Shown: piece by piece, positions 1 through 13,489 of the stretch
How the letters are laid out: each line of letters opens with the position of its first letter
Numbering within the stretch: position 1 is the stretch's first letter
Origin: Trinickia fusca
GTDB taxonomy: Bacteria; Pseudomonadota; Gammaproteobacteria; Burkholderiales; Burkholderiaceae
Reading direction: 5' to 3'
DNA length: 64,000 nt
Assembly (NCBI RefSeq): GCF_003628145.1
Contig: NZ_RBZV01000002.1
Location: 434,001-498,000 of the forward strand
Position numbers and translations under genes: made by a program
Notes under the pieces: model-generated
Told to the model about the DNA's origin: nothing
Seen by the model: the letters and a program-made list of their open reading frames with translations, nothing else
Database searches by the model: none

Positions 1-28
1 GTGTGCGGGTTCTTTTCATATGCACTCC

Positions 29-340
29 TTAGCGCCAATGGCCCGGTACCCAGACCCAGTTCGGGCCGCGCGGCGCCCAGTGGCCGGACACCCAGTGATA
101 GCCGACGCGCACGCGCTGCCAATGGCCGGGAGCCCACACGTATTGGCCGTGATCCCAGCGCCAATGACCACGATCCCAGACATAGCCGGTGCGCGGCGCG
201 GGCATGACTTCAGCGCGCAAAGGCGGCGGCGCACTCGGCACAAGAATGACCTCGGCGGCCGAGGCCGAAGCGGCGACGGTCAATACGCCGGCAGCAGCCA
301 GCACCAGTTCGGCAATCAATAAGCGAGTGGAAGATTTCAT
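29..340 (-). CDS. WxxGxW-repeat (YXWXXGXW) secreted envelope protein
   Basis: A 103-residue protein with an N-terminal signal peptide (basic start, hydrophobic stretch, Ala-rich cleavage region near residues 20-30). The rest is built from degenerate repeats of the form W-x-x-G-H-W (VWDRGHW, VWAPGHW, HWVSGHW, VWVPGHW). Such YXWXXGXW-repeat proteins are common small exported proteins of Burkholderiaceae and have no established biochemical role. I chose the ATG at 340 because it is preceded by AAGAGG and begins the signal peptide; an upstream in-frame start would only add a non-hydrophobic leader. Convergent or unlinked with minE. Confidence 0.8.
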   Translation of the reverse strand: MKSSTRLLIAELVLAAAGVLTVAASASAAEVILVPSAPPPLRAEVMPAPRTGYVWDRGHWRWDHGQYVWAPGHWQRVRVGYHWVSGHWAPRGPNWVWVPGHWR

Positions 341-495
341 CTTGGCCTCTTGGTCGAATGCGCCAATGGGTGGCGTCATTCCTATAATGCGCGAGGCCTT
401 CGCGGCGACGACAACGGCCGTATTACGAGCCAGCCGAAAGTGCAACCGATTATTTATCGGCGCCGATGGAGGAAAGGCGACGAGAGAAGCGGCTT

Positions 496-523
496 GCCGC
501 GCGACCTACCGCTGCCGCGCGGC
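496..523 (-). terminator. Possible terminator hairpin after minE
   Basis: Inverted repeat gccgcgcg/cgcgcggc lies a few bases past the minE stop on the minus strand. It is followed by a pyrimidine-rich stretch but no clean T run, so it is a weak candidate for the end of the min operon. Confidence 0.35.
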
Positions 524-534
524 GCAAACGCTGA

Positions 535-789
535 TCAGGCTTGCGGAATTTCGATCTTGACTTCGAGGACTTCGAGGTCGTCCTGACGCTCGAGGCTCAC
601 GCGAATGTCATCGTCCGAAATCTTCACGTACTTCGAAATAACGGCCACGAGCTCGCGTTGCAACGCGGGCAGATAATCGGCAGGCGGATGACCGCCCGCA
701 CGCTCGTGCGCGATGATCAGCTGCAAACGCTCTTTGGCGACTGCCGCAGACTTCTTTTTCTCGCCGAGCAAAAACGAAAGAATCGACAT
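535..789 (-). CDS. minE: Cell division topological specificity factor MinE
   Basis: An 84-residue MinE, the usual length. The N-terminal [15 protein letters not shown] segment is the amphipathic membrane-targeting and MinD-binding region (residues about 1-30). The C-terminal part ([23 protein letters not shown]) is the beta-rich topological specificity domain. MinE stimulates MinD ATPase activity and drives the pole-to-pole oscillation that places the Z-ring at midcell. It is the last gene of the minCDE operon, 14 bases after minD. Confidence 0.97.
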   Translation of the reverse strand: MSILSFLLGEKKKSAAVAKERLQLIIAHERAGGHPPADYLPALQRELVAVISKYVKISDDDIRVSLERQDDLEVLEVKIEIPQA

Positions 790-803
790 GACGTGCGTCC
801 TCC

Positions 804-1619
804 TTACCGCGTGCCGAACAGGCGCTGGAGGAGACCCGGCTTTTGATAGTCGGTAAAGCGCAGCTCCTTCTCTTCGCCGAGAAAGCGCGAGATCACGTCC
901 TTGTACGCCTCGGCCACATCGGTGCCGTCCATGTGCACGGCCGGCAAGCCCTGGTTCGACGCGTGCAGCACCGCTTCCGACTCGGGCACGACGCCGATCA
1001 GATCGATGCGCAGGATCTCCTGGATATCCGACAGCGACAGCATCTCGCCTTCGCTGACGCGCTTGGGGTTGTAGCGGGTGATCAGCAGATGCTCCTTGAC
1101 GGGCTCCTTGCCATCGACTGCACGCTTGGTCTTCGACGACAGAATGCCGAGGATGCGGTCGGAATCGCGCACCGACGACACTTCCGGATTCGTCACGACG
1201 AGCGCTTCATCGGCGAAGTGCATCGCCAGCAGCGCGCCCGACTCGATGCCGGCCGGCGAATCGCAGACGATGTACTCGAAGCCCATCGCGGCCAGATCGG
1301 CGATCACCTTCTCGACGCCTTCGAGCGTCAGCGCGTCTTTGTCACGCGTCTGCGAGGCCGGCAGGATGAACAGGTTCTCGCACTTCTTGTCCTTGATGAG
1401 CGCCTGGTTGAGGTTCGCTTCGCCCTGGATCACGTTGATGAAGTCGTAGACCACGCGACGCTCGCAACCCATGATGAGGTCGAGATTGCGCAGACCGACG
1501 TCGAAGTCGATCACGGCGGTCTTGAAGCCGCGCAGGGCCAAGCCCGACGCGAAGCTGGCGCTCGTCGTGGTCTTGCCCACGCCGCCCTTGCCCGAAGTCA
1601 CCACAACGATTTTTGCCAT
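804..1619 (-). CDS. minD: Septum site-determining ATPase MinD
   Basis: A 271-residue MinD/ParA-family ATPase. The deviant Walker A motif KGGVGKTT is near residues 11-18, and the C-terminal RLFGTR end forms part of the membrane-targeting amphipathic helix. MinD binds membrane in its ATP form, recruits MinC to inhibit FtsZ and is released by MinE. The start is set at the ATG at 1619 ([13 protein letters not shown]), which matches the family; the in-frame extension upstream overlaps nothing conserved. It lies between minC (gap 80) and minE (gap 14). Confidence 0.97.
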   Translation of the reverse strand: MAKIVVVTSGKGGVGKTTTSASFASGLALRGFKTAVIDFDVGLRNLDLIMGCERRVVYDFINVIQGEANLNQALIKDKKCENLFILPASQTRDKDALTLEGVEKVIADLAAMGFEYIVCDSPAGIESGALLAMHFADEALVVTNPEVSSVRDSDRILGILSSKTKRAVDGKEPVKEHLLITRYNPKRVSEGEMLSLSDIQEILRIDLIGVVPESEAVLHASNQGLPAVHMDGTDVAEAYKDVISRFLGEEKELRFTDYQKPGLLQRLFGTR

Positions 1620-1699
1620 TTTCCCCTTACCCTGTGTTCGTTCAATGAGGTTGTCCGACGCGGCTCGACTCGTGCCAGCACTGCGTCCTGGGCCACGCC

Positions 1700-2455
1700 T
1701 TACGTGAGGCGCAGCGGTTCGATCATCAATTTCTCGTCGGCGAGCCGGATCTGCACCGACTTGCCGATGACGTCGGCCGGCAGCGGATTCTCGGTCGTGC
1801 GATAGATGCCTGCGATCGAGATCAGTTCCGGCTCGAGACACGTGCAGAAAATGCGCGCGTCGTGATTGCCGTGCACGCCCGCGAGCGCCCGCCCGCGCAA
1901 CGGCGCGTAAATATGGATGTTGCCTTCCGCGATCAGCTCGGCGCCATAGCTCACGAGACCGAGCACGACGAGATCGCCTTTCGCATACACCTGCTGCCCG
2001 GAACGCAACGGCTTATCGACGATCAGCGTCTGCGGCGGCACGGCGATGCGCGCGACCGGCTCGGCAGGCGCTTGCGCCACTGGCGCCGGCTCGGCCTCAG
2101 CGTCAGCTTTTGCGCCGCCGGCTCCCGCTCCGGCGCGCCGGTCGCGTGCTTCAAGCAGCGGCAGGCCGCTCTCTGCGGCCCACGCGTGTTGCGCGGGCGA
2201 CGCGACGATGCCGATCGGACGCATGCGTACGCTATCGAGCAAGCTCGCGATCTCGGCGAGCGGCACACGCTCGTCGTCCGCGAGACGACGCAGGTCGATC
2301 GCGACCACGTCGCCGGCGAAAAACTCGGGAGTCGCTTCGAAGCGCCGCGTGAGCTCGCTTTTGAGCGCGTCGAGATCGGTCGTCTTGACGACGAACAGAA
2401 GCGAGTCGACGGAGCCGCTGCGTAGTTCGAAGAATGGCGATTTATTCAGCGACAT
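1700..2455 (-). CDS. minC: Septum site-determining protein MinC
   Basis: A 251-residue FtsZ polymerisation inhibitor. The N-terminal domain (about 1-105, starting [17 protein letters not shown]) is the FtsZ-antagonising region. An Ala/Glu/Pro-rich linker follows (about 120-145). The C-terminal beta-helix (from [19 protein letters not shown] to the end) mediates dimerisation and MinD binding, with the typical [12 protein letters not shown] segment. ATG at 2455 was chosen over longer in-frame starts because family homology begins there. It is the first gene of minCDE. Confidence 0.96.
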   Translation of the reverse strand: MSLNKSPFFELRSGSVDSLLFVVKTTDLDALKSELTRRFEATPEFFAGDVVAIDLRRLADDERVPLAEIASLLDSVRMRPIGIVASPAQHAWAAESGLPLLEARDRRAGAGAGGAKADAEAEPAPVAQAPAEPVARIAVPPQTLIVDKPLRSGQQVYAKGDLVVLGLVSYGAELIAEGNIHIYAPLRGRALAGVHGNHDARIFCTCLEPELISIAGIYRTTENPLPADVIGKSVQIRLADEKLMIEPLRLT

Positions 2456-2678
2456 GGCGTTGATGCAAAAAAATTTTGCGTATTTTACAGGCGCAAACGT
2501 GCGCGGCCAGCATTTTTGCGATGCGAAAGCGGCCGCTGCGCGTCCGCGCAACAGTCGCACGCGAGCTTATACGGGAAGTGACGAAGCAAATGGCCCACGC
2601 ATGCGTTTCCGGTACGTGGGTGCGGCAGATGAGATAGGCGAGGTCGATCGGTCGGAAAAGCTGCGCGCAACCGATTGA

Positions 2679-3218
2679 TCATGGGGCTGACGCCTCGCCC
2701 TCGTTCTGGCGCTTGACCGGCTGTACGAGCAGCGTCACCCACTCCTGCGGTGCGTGTGCGACCGGCACGTGTTCGCCGCCCGGGCCGAAGCCGAGGTGCT
2801 CGTAAAAGCGCATCCCGTTGCGATTCGCGTCGGGCACCCACGCATAGACGTCGGACGCACCGCGCTCTGCCAGCCAATGGCTCGCCGTGTTCACGAGCAG
2901 TTCGCCGCCGCGTAGATGGCGTACAGCCGGCGCCACCCACAGCGCGTAAACGAATGCACGGCGTTCTGGTGCGTCTTCGAAGTACGCACCGATGAGCCCG
3001 GCCGGATGGCCTTCGGTGTAGAGGATAAACGACGTCGAAGTTTCGGAAGCGGCGTGACGTGATGCCGTTTCCTCGAACGTCTCGGCTTGTTCGGAAAGCG
3101 CTTCTTCAAGCGTCTCGTCGAAAGCATAAGGAGCGTCGCGCAGCGATGCGGCGCGCAACTCGCGATACGTGGCCCCTTGGTCGGCGGCGATACGGCGAAC
3201 GGTCAGCGATGAACTCAT
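2679..3218 (-). CDS. GNAT family N-acetyltransferase
   Basis: A 179-residue protein with the GNAT fold. It opens with VRRIAADQGATYRELRAASL. It has a central strand pair (FILYTEGHPAGLIGAYF), then a VYALWVAPAVRHLRGGELLV segment in the place of the acetyl-CoA pyrophosphate-binding loop, and a late NRNGMRFYEHLGFGPGG motif typical of family members. These enzymes transfer acetyl from acetyl-CoA to amines; the substrate cannot be read from sequence. Single gene on the minus strand, 223 bases upstream of minC. Confidence 0.88.
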   Translation of the reverse strand: MSSSLTVRRIAADQGATYRELRAASLRDAPYAFDETLEEALSEQAETFEETASRHAASETSTSFILYTEGHPAGLIGAYFEDAPERRAFVYALWVAPAVRHLRGGELLVNTASHWLAERGASDVYAWVPDANRNGMRFYEHLGFGPGGEHVPVAHAPQEWVTLLVQPVKRQNEGEASAP

Positions 3219-3450
3219 GAGGGTCCGGTAAACGGGAGACGCTGATGCGTAGCTTCGTCCGAACCGGCGATCGAGTCAAATCGTTATTTTAATTGGATGG
3301 GGCGTCGGGGAGCGGATGGCGCTTGGCGAGCCGTCAAACGACTGGCTGAAACTGCGCTTTGGCCATGCCCGACGCGGCGGCAGTTCATTTCATGAACAGG
3401 CTTGAGGTGTCTAGCGGCACGAGTCTGAACCCACTAGTCGCGGCCATGAA

Positions 3451-3473
3451 AAAGCCCGCTCGCGGCGGGCTTT
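3451..3473 (-). terminator. Rho-independent terminator after the DUF3037/HipA cassette
   Basis: Nine-base stem aaagcccgc/gcgggcttt with a five-base loop. Reading on the minus strand it is followed by a run of T residues. It lies 20 bases past the DUF3037 stop codon and would end that two-gene transcript. Confidence 0.8.
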
Positions 3474-3492
3474 GAAGCGAGCGGTACGATTG

Positions 3493-4362
3493 TCAGTCTG
3501 AATCGCTAGTCTCGACATCGGGCATGCCTTCGGCAAATGCCAAAATTCGACCGCGCTCCGTCTCCTGTGCAAGCACGATGCCATGCGCCTTCAGTTGCTC
3601 GCTGATCTCGGCAAATGCGGCAGCGCGAGGACCAAAGGCCTCTTTAGGCGCCGCTGCCGCAAACAGGACGTCACCCTGAAGCGTGCGATCCCGACGGAGC
3701 TTCTCGATCTTGCCGATCCAATCCCAGCCGTGATCATAGAGGCGGCTCGGGTCATCATGGGCTAAGAAGATCGGTTTGATCGCACGGATTGCCTCTCCTG
3801 TGCCGTTCATCCGGACAAACGGCAAGCGCGCCTTGTAGGTGTCACTCTTGCCGAGCGTCCGCTCATGATAAAGGCTCGTCAGATCGGCGGCGCGCAGCAT
3901 CTCGTGGATCCGCTTCTCGACATAGCGCTCCTGGTACGCCTTGGTTGCGAAGGAGCGCCCGACATAGTGCTCGAAAAGCTCCTCGAGCTTTTCGCTCGGT
4001 TGCCGGTCAGCCATCGCCACCCGGTCCCCTTGGGCGACGACCACCCCCTCACGTGGCTTCACAAGCTCGCTAAACACGAAATTGGCAAAGTCCGCGCTGG
4101 GCCCCATAGGCGCTTCTGCAAACGCCTTCTCGATCGACTGGGTAATGCGGACCAACTCGTTTGCGTACACCTTCCGGGCTCTCCGGACGACGTTGGCGTC
4201 GAGTTCCTCAAAGAAGGCGGTGATTCGCGAAATACGATCAATGAGTTTGTACCCGATGTACTTCGCCGTCGGGCTCATCAGCACGATACCGATGTTTGCG
4301 AACTCACCCGTCTCGGGATACGGCATGAAGCGCACGATGGTGTATCGACAAGCATGTTTCAT
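3493..4362 (-). CDS. DUF3037 family protein paired with a HipA-like kinase
   Basis: A 289-residue cytosolic protein beginning MKHACRYTIVRFMPYP, the characteristic opening of DUF3037. No catalytic motif or membrane segment is recognisable and the family has no known biochemical role. The ATG at 4362 overlaps the stop of the upstream HipA-like gene as ATGA, so the two are translationally coupled; a TTG at 4374 in frame is less likely. DUF3037 genes recur next to HipA-like kinases in many genomes, so it is probably a partner, substrate or regulator of that kinase (inference). Confidence 0.85.
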   Translation of the reverse strand: MKHACRYTIVRFMPYPETGEFANIGIVLMSPTAKYIGYKLIDRISRITAFFEELDANVVRRARKVYANELVRITQSIEKAFAEAPMGPSADFANFVFSELVKPREGVVVAQGDRVAMADRQPSEKLEELFEHYVGRSFATKAYQERYVEKRIHEMLRAADLTSLYHERTLGKSDTYKARLPFVRMNGTGEAIRAIKPIFLAHDDPSRLYDHGWDWIGKIEKLRRDRTLQGDVLFAAAAPKEAFGPRAAAFAEISEQLKAHGIVLAQETERGRILAFAEGMPDVETSDSD

Positions 4363-5096
4363 CGGCGGCTCCAAAAGTTAGGCAAACACTCCGTCAGAAT
4401 GGCGCGTGCATCATCGGGACTGAAATTGAGGCGAAGATCGTCTCCAAGCCACCACCAAGACTCTGGCATTTTATCGCAAATGTCGTCAAGTTGACCCAAA
4501 GCAGACCCAAGGCGGTCCTCGTAACGTTGGCGGTCGATCATGTCCTCAAAGATAGAGTCCCACGATGCCGCGAACGCGTGCGAAGAAAAAAATGTCTTAC
4601 AGTCAAAGTCTGCGTCGAAGGCCTGGTTGTGGTCTATCACCACCACCTCTTTGCGCCCGGCATTCCAGAGCAAGTTCGGGTTCCCACCCAGCTCGGTAAG
4701 CATCCGATCCTGATTCCTGACCCAATAATCGAAGACCAGGACATCGCTTCGAATGCCGATGGGAATCTCTTGGACATTCGGCCAAGTGAGCTCCAGCACT
4801 GAGTCGACGCGCCGGGAGAGAAAAACGTATCCAGCACCCAAATCCGCGAGCCCCGGAGCCCCGAGTCGGACAAGTGCTTCATCGACTTCGCCGATAGCGA
4901 ACGGAGCGACCGGCAGACCAAATTTTTCGGCCAACGAGCTTGCTATCCACTCAGCCACGAGGCTCTTGCGGCCAGCCGCCTTCCCCTTGGCATAGTAAAG
5001 CGCGCCATCATCACCCCGACATAAGAACGGCTCTGTGATCCCCTGCGACGACCGTCCAAGGACTTCCATAACCTGTACCACATGGCCGTTTATCAT
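4359..5096 (-). CDS. HipA-like Ser/Thr kinase family protein
   Basis: A 245-residue protein resembling the HipA-like kinase family (HipA_2). YYAKGKA near residues 34-40 supplies the candidate ATP-binding Lys37. FDYWVRNQDR at about 122-131 holds the candidate catalytic Asp130, followed by an Asn-containing loop. VVIDHNQAFD at 152-161 is in the position of the metal-binding DFG-like Asp. It is much shorter than classical HipA (about 440 residues), and no HipB-type HTH antitoxin is adjacent. Its ATGA overlap with DUF3037 indicates a two-gene operon. It starts 30 bases beyond the terminator of tRNA-Ser. Confidence 0.8.
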   Translation of the reverse strand: MINGHVVQVMEVLGRSSQGITEPFLCRGDDGALYYAKGKAAGRKSLVAEWIASSLAEKFGLPVAPFAIGEVDEALVRLGAPGLADLGAGYVFLSRRVDSVLELTWPNVQEIPIGIRSDVLVFDYWVRNQDRMLTELGGNPNLLWNAGRKEVVVIDHNQAFDADFDCKTFFSSHAFAASWDSIFEDMIDRQRYEDRLGSALGQLDDICDKMPESWWWLGDDLRLNFSPDDARAILTECLPNFWSRR

Positions 5097-5125
5097 GTTT
5101 GTAGGCGAAGTAGGATCGCCAAAAA

Positions 5126-5158
5126 CAAAAACCCCACAGGCTTTCGCGCTGCGGGGTT
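5126..5158 (-). terminator. Terminator of the tRNA-Ser transcript
   Basis: Stem aaccccacag/ctgcggggtt (one G-T type mismatch) with a T-rich tail on the minus strand (TTTTTGTTTTT). It directly follows the tRNA-Ser 3' end. Confidence 0.8.
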
Positions 5159-5169
5159 CCTGATGATCT

Positions 5170-5260
5170 TGGCGGAAAGGGTGGGATTCGAACCCACGAT
5201 ACGGTATAACCGTATACCGGATTTCGAGTCCGGCGCATTCGACCTCTCTGCCACCTTTCC
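5170..5260 (-). tRNA. tRNA-Ser (anticodon CGA)
   Basis: A 91-base class II tRNA. The acceptor stem GGAAAGG pairs with CCTTTCC, followed by discriminator G and an encoded CCA (5172-5170). The anticodon stem-loop is CCGGA-CTCGAAA-TCCGG, giving anticodon CGA for UCG codons. A long variable arm (TACGGTTATACCGTA) is typical of tRNA-Ser, and the T-arm contains GGTTCGAATCC. It is intact, and no displaced 3' copy was seen nearby. Confidence 0.96.
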
Positions 5261-5398
5261 GACTTTCAAACGAGAGCTGGACGTCCGCTTCGTTTCTTCG
5301 CTACGCCGGTCGTTGCGTGGCGAAGCGAAGATTATAGGATAGCTCGCACAACATTCCAAGCCCTTTTTGCAAAAAACTTGAAACGCCGGCGCGAGCGG

Positions 5399-8094
<2,696 letters not shown>

Positions 8095-8171
8095 GGCGTG
8101 ATCCGAATGAGCTCGGCGCGGCACAGCGTCGATGCGTCACGCAGCGCGCACGCATGGCGGCCCCGCGCCGA

Positions 8172-8870
8172 TCAACCGTTGATGACATCGGCGCCCTTGG
8201 GCACCGTGAACTTGAACGCGTCGGCCTTGAGCGGCGGGTTCTTCTGAATGTTGGAGAACGTCAACAGCGTCACGTTGCCGAACACGTCGTGCAGCTCCAT
8301 CGCTTCGAGATTGCCGTCGCGAAAGCCGATGCCGACGCGCTGAAATTGCGTGTCGCGCGCCTTCGGAATCAGCTCGAGCCAGTCGATACCCTGCTTCACG
8401 CCCGCATCGCGCAGCGTGAAGTTCTGCTCGAGGTCGTTGCTGCCGAACAAGATCGCAGCCGGGCTCGCGCCGAGCGCGCCACCCAACTTGCGCACCGTGA
8501 CCTGATTGAGGTCCTTGTCGTAGACGTACAGATTCTCGCCGTCGGCTTGCAGCACCTGCTGGTAGGGCTTCTCGTACGACCAGATGAATTTGCCGGGACG
8601 CGCGAACACGAACGTGCCGCTCGAGGTACCGCCGAGCGTCGGCATCGAGGCGCCGCTTGCCGCTTGCGCCTTCGACGGCGCCTTCACTTCGCGCTGCACG
8701 AATTCGCCGCGCGCCGCGTGCACTTGCGCGACGAACGCCTTCAGTTGCGCGGTGCCACTCGCGAACGCGGCCGGCGCGCAAGCCAGCAGCGCGGCGCCAA
8801 GTACGGCGAGGCCCGCTGCTCGTGCACGCAAGGAAAGAAAACGGGCCGGTTGCCGGAACGAATGCTGCAT
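8172..8870 (-). CDS. lolA: Outer-membrane lipoprotein carrier protein LolA
   Basis: A 232-residue periplasmic chaperone that carries lipoproteins from the LolCDE complex to LolB. A signal peptide spans about residues 1-38 (hydrophobic core [19 protein letters not shown]). The mature part has the LolA beta-barrel motifs [28 protein letters not shown] and [13 protein letters not shown]. Start at ATG 8870 because the signal peptide follows directly. Its position just after ftsK and before rarA is the common proteobacterial order. Confidence 0.96.
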   Translation of the reverse strand: MQHSFRQPARFLSLRARAAGLAVLGAALLACAPAAFASGTAQLKAFVAQVHAARGEFVQREVKAPSKAQAASGASMPTLGGTSSGTFVFARPGKFIWSYEKPYQQVLQADGENLYVYDKDLNQVTVRKLGGALGASPAAILFGSNDLEQNFTLRDAGVKQGIDWLELIPKARDTQFQRVGIGFRDGNLEAMELHDVFGNVTLLTFSNIQKNPPLKADAFKFTVPKGADVING

Positions 8871-8934
8871 GAGAGTGATTCTCCGTGAATGAACTGAGCG
8901 CACTGGCGAGAGGCATGCCACCGCGGGTGTGCGG

Positions 8935-11247
8935 CTACTCGGCGTCACGCGCCGGCACTAGAATTTCGCGGTTGCCGTTCGACGACATCGCCGAAACGAG
9001 CCCCGACTGCTCCATCTGCTCGAGCAATCGCGCGGCCCGGTTGTAGCCGATGCGCAAATGCCGCTGCACGAGCGAGATCGACGCGCGCCGATGCTTGACG
9101 ACGATCTCGACGGCCTGATCGTAAAGCGGGTCCGCTTCGCCGCCGCCTGCCCCGCCGGCCTGCGCGTCGCCCGAGCCTTCGTCGCCCTCGCCGGCCACGC
9201 CACCCTCGAGAATGCCCTCGATGTAGTTGGGCTCGCCCTGCTCCTTGAGCTTTTCGACGACGCGATGCACTTCGTCATCGGACACGAACGCGCCGTGCAC
9301 ACGCACAGGCAGTCCCGTGCCGGGCGGCAGATACAGCATGTCGCCCATGCCGAGCAGCGACTCGGCGCCCATCTGATCGAGAATCGTGCGCGAATCGATC
9401 TTCGACGACACCTGGAACGCCATACGCGTCGGCACGTTGGCCTTGATGAGCCCCGTGATGACGTCGACCGACGGACGCTGCGTCGCCAGGATCAGGTGGA
9501 TGCCGGCCGCACGCGCCTTTTGCGCGATCCGCGCGATGAGCTCCTCGACCTTCTTGCCGACGACCATCATCAGATCGGCTAGCTCGTCGATGACGACGAC
9601 GATGTTGGGCAGACGCGTGAGCGGCTCGGGCGCCTCAGGCGTGAGGCTGAACGGATTCGGCAGTTTCTCCTCGCGCTTGGCCGCGTCGTCGATCTTGTTG
9701 TTGTAGCCCGCGAGGTTGCGCACGCCGAGCTTGCTCATGAGCTTGTAGCGCCGCTCCATCTCGGCCACGGCCCAGTTCAGCGCATGGCCGGCCTGGCGCA
9801 TGTCCGTGACGACCGGGCACAGCAAATGCGGAATGCCTTCGTAGACGCTCATTTCGAGCATCTTCGGATCGATCAGGATCATCCGCACGTCTTCGGCACT
9901 GGCCTTGTAGAGCAGCGACAGGATCATCGCGTTGATGCCGACCGACTTGCCCGAGCCCGTCGTGCCCGCTACGAGCAAGTGCGGCATCTTGGCAAGATCG
10001 GCGCACACGGGCTTGCCGCTGATGTCCTTGCCCAGGCCCATCGTGAGCTTCGACGGGGCATCGGCATAGACCTCCGAGCCGAGAATTTCCGACAGCCGGA
10101 CCGTCTGGCGGCGCTGGTTCGGCAGCTCGAGCGCCATGCAGTTCTTGCCCGGGATCGTCTCGACGACGCGGATCGACACGAGCGACAGCGAGCGAGCGAG
10201 ATCCTTGGCCAGGTTGACGATCTGGCTACCCTTGACGCCCGTCGCGGGCTCGATTTCGTAACGCGTGACGACAGGGCCCGGGTACGCCGCGACGACGCTG
10301 ACGTCGACGCCGAAGTCCTTGAGCTTCTTCTCGATCAGACGCGAGGTGAACTCGAGCGTATCGGCCGAGATCGACTCCTGCACGGCCGGCGCCGCGTCGA
10401 GCAACGCGATCGGCGGCAGCGTCGAATCGCCGGGCAGATCGGCGAACAGCGGCTGTTGCTTCTCGCGCTCGACGCGCTCGGACTTGGCGGGCGCGATGAC
10501 GGGCGGCACGATCGTGACAGGCTCGTGCTCCTCGAGCTTGACGCGGGTCTGCTCGACCTTGCCCTCGCGCTTGACCGCGGCCGCTTCGCCGAGCTTACGG
10601 TCGCGCCCGGCCTCGCGGCGCAGCTTCGCCAACGTGACGGCGGAGATGATCGCGTCGCCGACACGCTCGGCCACCGACAGCCACGAAAAGCGGAAGTACA
10701 GCGACAGGCCGATCCCGAACGCGAGCAGCAGCGCGAGCGTGCCGCCGGTGAAGCCGAGCGCATGCGAGATACCGCGCGCGATCGCGTCGCCGACGATGCC
10801 GCCCGGCGCGCGCGGCAGCGGCACGCGCAGCGACCACATGCGCAGCGCCTCGATACCGTCGCAAGCGAGCAACACGAGCACGAACGCGAACGCATCGGTC
10901 ACCCACGAGTGGCGCGGCGCCTCTTCGTCGGGCGCCGCTTGCTCGTTCAGGCGCCGGTAGTTGGCGGCGATGCGCCGCGCGAGCAGCACCACCCACCAAT
11001 AGGCCGACAGGCCGAACAGCAGCAGCAGGATGTCGGAGGTCCAGGCGCCGACGCGCCCGGCCCAGTTCGCGATGCGTTCGACTTGTTGCGCGTGCGTCCA
11101 GCTCGGATCGTGTCGGCTGTAGCTGACGAGCGCCATCACCAGGAACACGCCGAGCGCGACCTGCAAGAGCCAGCGGATTTCGGTGAAAAGGCGCGACATG
11201 CGATGCGGCAAGGCTTGCGCGTGCGCCGAATAAGGAGCTTTGGCCAT
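8935..11247 (-). CDS. ftsK: DNA translocase FtsK
   Basis: A 770-residue septal DNA translocase. Several N-terminal membrane helices (about residues 20-190) anchor it at the septum. A short Lys/Glu-rich linker is followed by the RecA-like motor with Walker [16 protein letters not shown] and Walker [14 protein letters not shown]. The C-terminal gamma winged helix ([18 protein letters not shown] onward) recognises KOPS and contacts XerD. ATG at 11247 is used; an internal Met at 11199 is the alternative. It transcribes away from trxB and leads the lolA-rarA-serS group. Confidence 0.96.
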   Translation of the reverse strand: MAKAPYSAHAQALPHRMSRLFTEIRWLLQVALGVFLVMALVSYSRHDPSWTHAQQVERIANWAGRVGAWTSDILLLLFGLSAYWWVVLLARRIAANYRRLNEQAAPDEEAPRHSWVTDAFAFVLVLLACDGIEALRMWSLRVPLPRAPGGIVGDAIARGISHALGFTGGTLALLLAFGIGLSLYFRFSWLSVAERVGDAIISAVTLAKLRREAGRDRKLGEAAAVKREGKVEQTRVKLEEHEPVTIVPPVIAPAKSERVEREKQQPLFADLPGDSTLPPIALLDAAPAVQESISADTLEFTSRLIEKKLKDFGVDVSVVAAYPGPVVTRYEIEPATGVKGSQIVNLAKDLARSLSLVSIRVVETIPGKNCMALELPNQRRQTVRLSEILGSEVYADAPSKLTMGLGKDISGKPVCADLAKMPHLLVAGTTGSGKSVGINAMILSLLYKASAEDVRMILIDPKMLEMSVYEGIPHLLCPVVTDMRQAGHALNWAVAEMERRYKLMSKLGVRNLAGYNNKIDDAAKREEKLPNPFSLTPEAPEPLTRLPNIVVVIDELADLMMVVGKKVEELIARIAQKARAAGIHLILATQRPSVDVITGLIKANVPTRMAFQVSSKIDSRTILDQMGAESLLGMGDMLYLPPGTGLPVRVHGAFVSDDEVHRVVEKLKEQGEPNYIEGILEGGVAGEGDEGSGDAQAGGAGGGEADPLYDQAVEIVVKHRRASISLVQRHLRIGYNRAARLLEQMEQSGLVSAMSSNGNREILVPARDAE

Positions 11248-11257
11248 GAATCCGTAG

Positions 11258-12568
<1,311 letters not shown>

Positions 12569-12626
12569 CCGAGCGTCCGTCGGCGTACCCGCCGCCGTGC
12601 CCGTTCGCACGGGCGCGGCACACCAA

Positions 12627-12657
12627 GGGTCGCGGCGTCACGCCCGCGGCCCTTTTT
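12627..12657 (+). terminator. Terminator after trxB
   Basis: Stem gggtcgcgg/ccgcggccc with one G-T pair, followed by TTTTT, 58 bases after the trxB stop. Confidence 0.8.
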
Positions 12658-12751
12658 GCGTCGGCGGGCCTCGCTTGGCCAAGCGCCTCGCAGCGCTGAT
12701 AGCCTCCTGCATTCCCTTTTTAGCCTCTTTGGCAAGCACACGTCTATCGTC

Positions 12752-13489
12752 ATGGCGAAGAACCGATCCCGTCCGAACGAGCCCGCGCGCAGCGATACCG
12801 GCACGCGCGGCCTGGCGCTCAACGATCTGGCCGGCCTGCGCGATGCGCTCAAGCAGAGCACCGAGCAACGCGAACGCGAGCGCATCGCCGCGGCCAAGGC
12901 CGCGCGCGAAGCCGCCGCCGATGCCAACCTGTTTCGCCGCGAAGTCGGCGAGGTGGCACCGCTGAAAGCCGACAAGCGGGCCCCGCACAGCCGCACGCCA
13001 CCGCCCGCGCTGCCGCTGCAGACGCAGCGCGACGAGCAGGCCGTCCTGAACGAGGCGATCTCCGACGAGTTCGACCCCGAGGTGCTGCTCGACACCGACG
13101 ACACGCTGTTCTACTGCCGCCCCGGCATTAGCCAGGAAGTCGTGCGCAAGCTGCGGCGCGGCGACTGGATCGTGCAGTCGCAGATCGACCTGCATGGCAT
13201 GCGCCGCGACGAGGCACGCGAAGCGCTGGCCGAGTTCATCCGCGAAGCCGTCAAGCGCGGGCTGCGCTGCGTGCGCGTGATCCACGGCAAAGGGCTCGGC
13301 TCGGTCGGCAAGGAGCCCGTACTCAAAGGCAAGGTGCGCGCGTGGCTCGTGCAGAAAGCCGAAGTCATCGCGTTCTGTCAGGCGAGGCCGCATGACGGCG
13401 GCGCCGGCGCGGTGCTCGTGCTGTTGCAACCGGGCGCGACGCACCCGGGCGCAGGTCGTGGAGAACGGGAGCCTCACGGTGCATCCTAG
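12752..13489 (+). CDS. Smr/MutS2-type domain protein
   Basis: A 245-residue protein. The N-terminal half is charged and likely flexible (ALKQSTEQRERERIAAAKAA, possible helix). The C-terminal Smr domain (about 125-215) has the hallmark QIDLHGMRRDEAREAL and the VIHGKGLGS motif. Smr domains are small nuclease or nucleic-acid-binding modules; stand-alone bacterial members are loosely tied to RNA or DNA processing. The 3' end overlaps the next gene by 11 bases. The ATG at 12752 starts the basic N terminus MAKNRSRPN. Confidence 0.9.
   Translation: MAKNRSRPNEPARSDTGTRGLALNDLAGLRDALKQSTEQRERERIAAAKAAREAAADANLFRREVGEVAPLKADKRAPHSRTPPPALPLQTQRDEQAVLNEAISDEFDPEVLLDTDDTLFYCRPGISQEVVRKLRRGDWIVQSQIDLHGMRRDEAREALAEFIREAVKRGLRCVRVIHGKGLGSVGKEPVLKGKVRAWLVQKAEVIAFCQARPHDGGAGAVLVLLQPGATHPGAGRGEREPHGAS

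Noticed and set aside
4363-4374. TTG start four codons upstream for the DUF3037 gene
   Set aside because: The ATG at 4362 gives an ATGA overlap with the kinase stop and matches the family start; the TTG adds only four residues.
5170-5260. tRNA-Ser as an att site for the HipA/DUF3037 cassette
   Set aside because: No second copy of the tRNA 3' end was found on the far side of the cassette (3219-3492), so site-specific integration is not supported.
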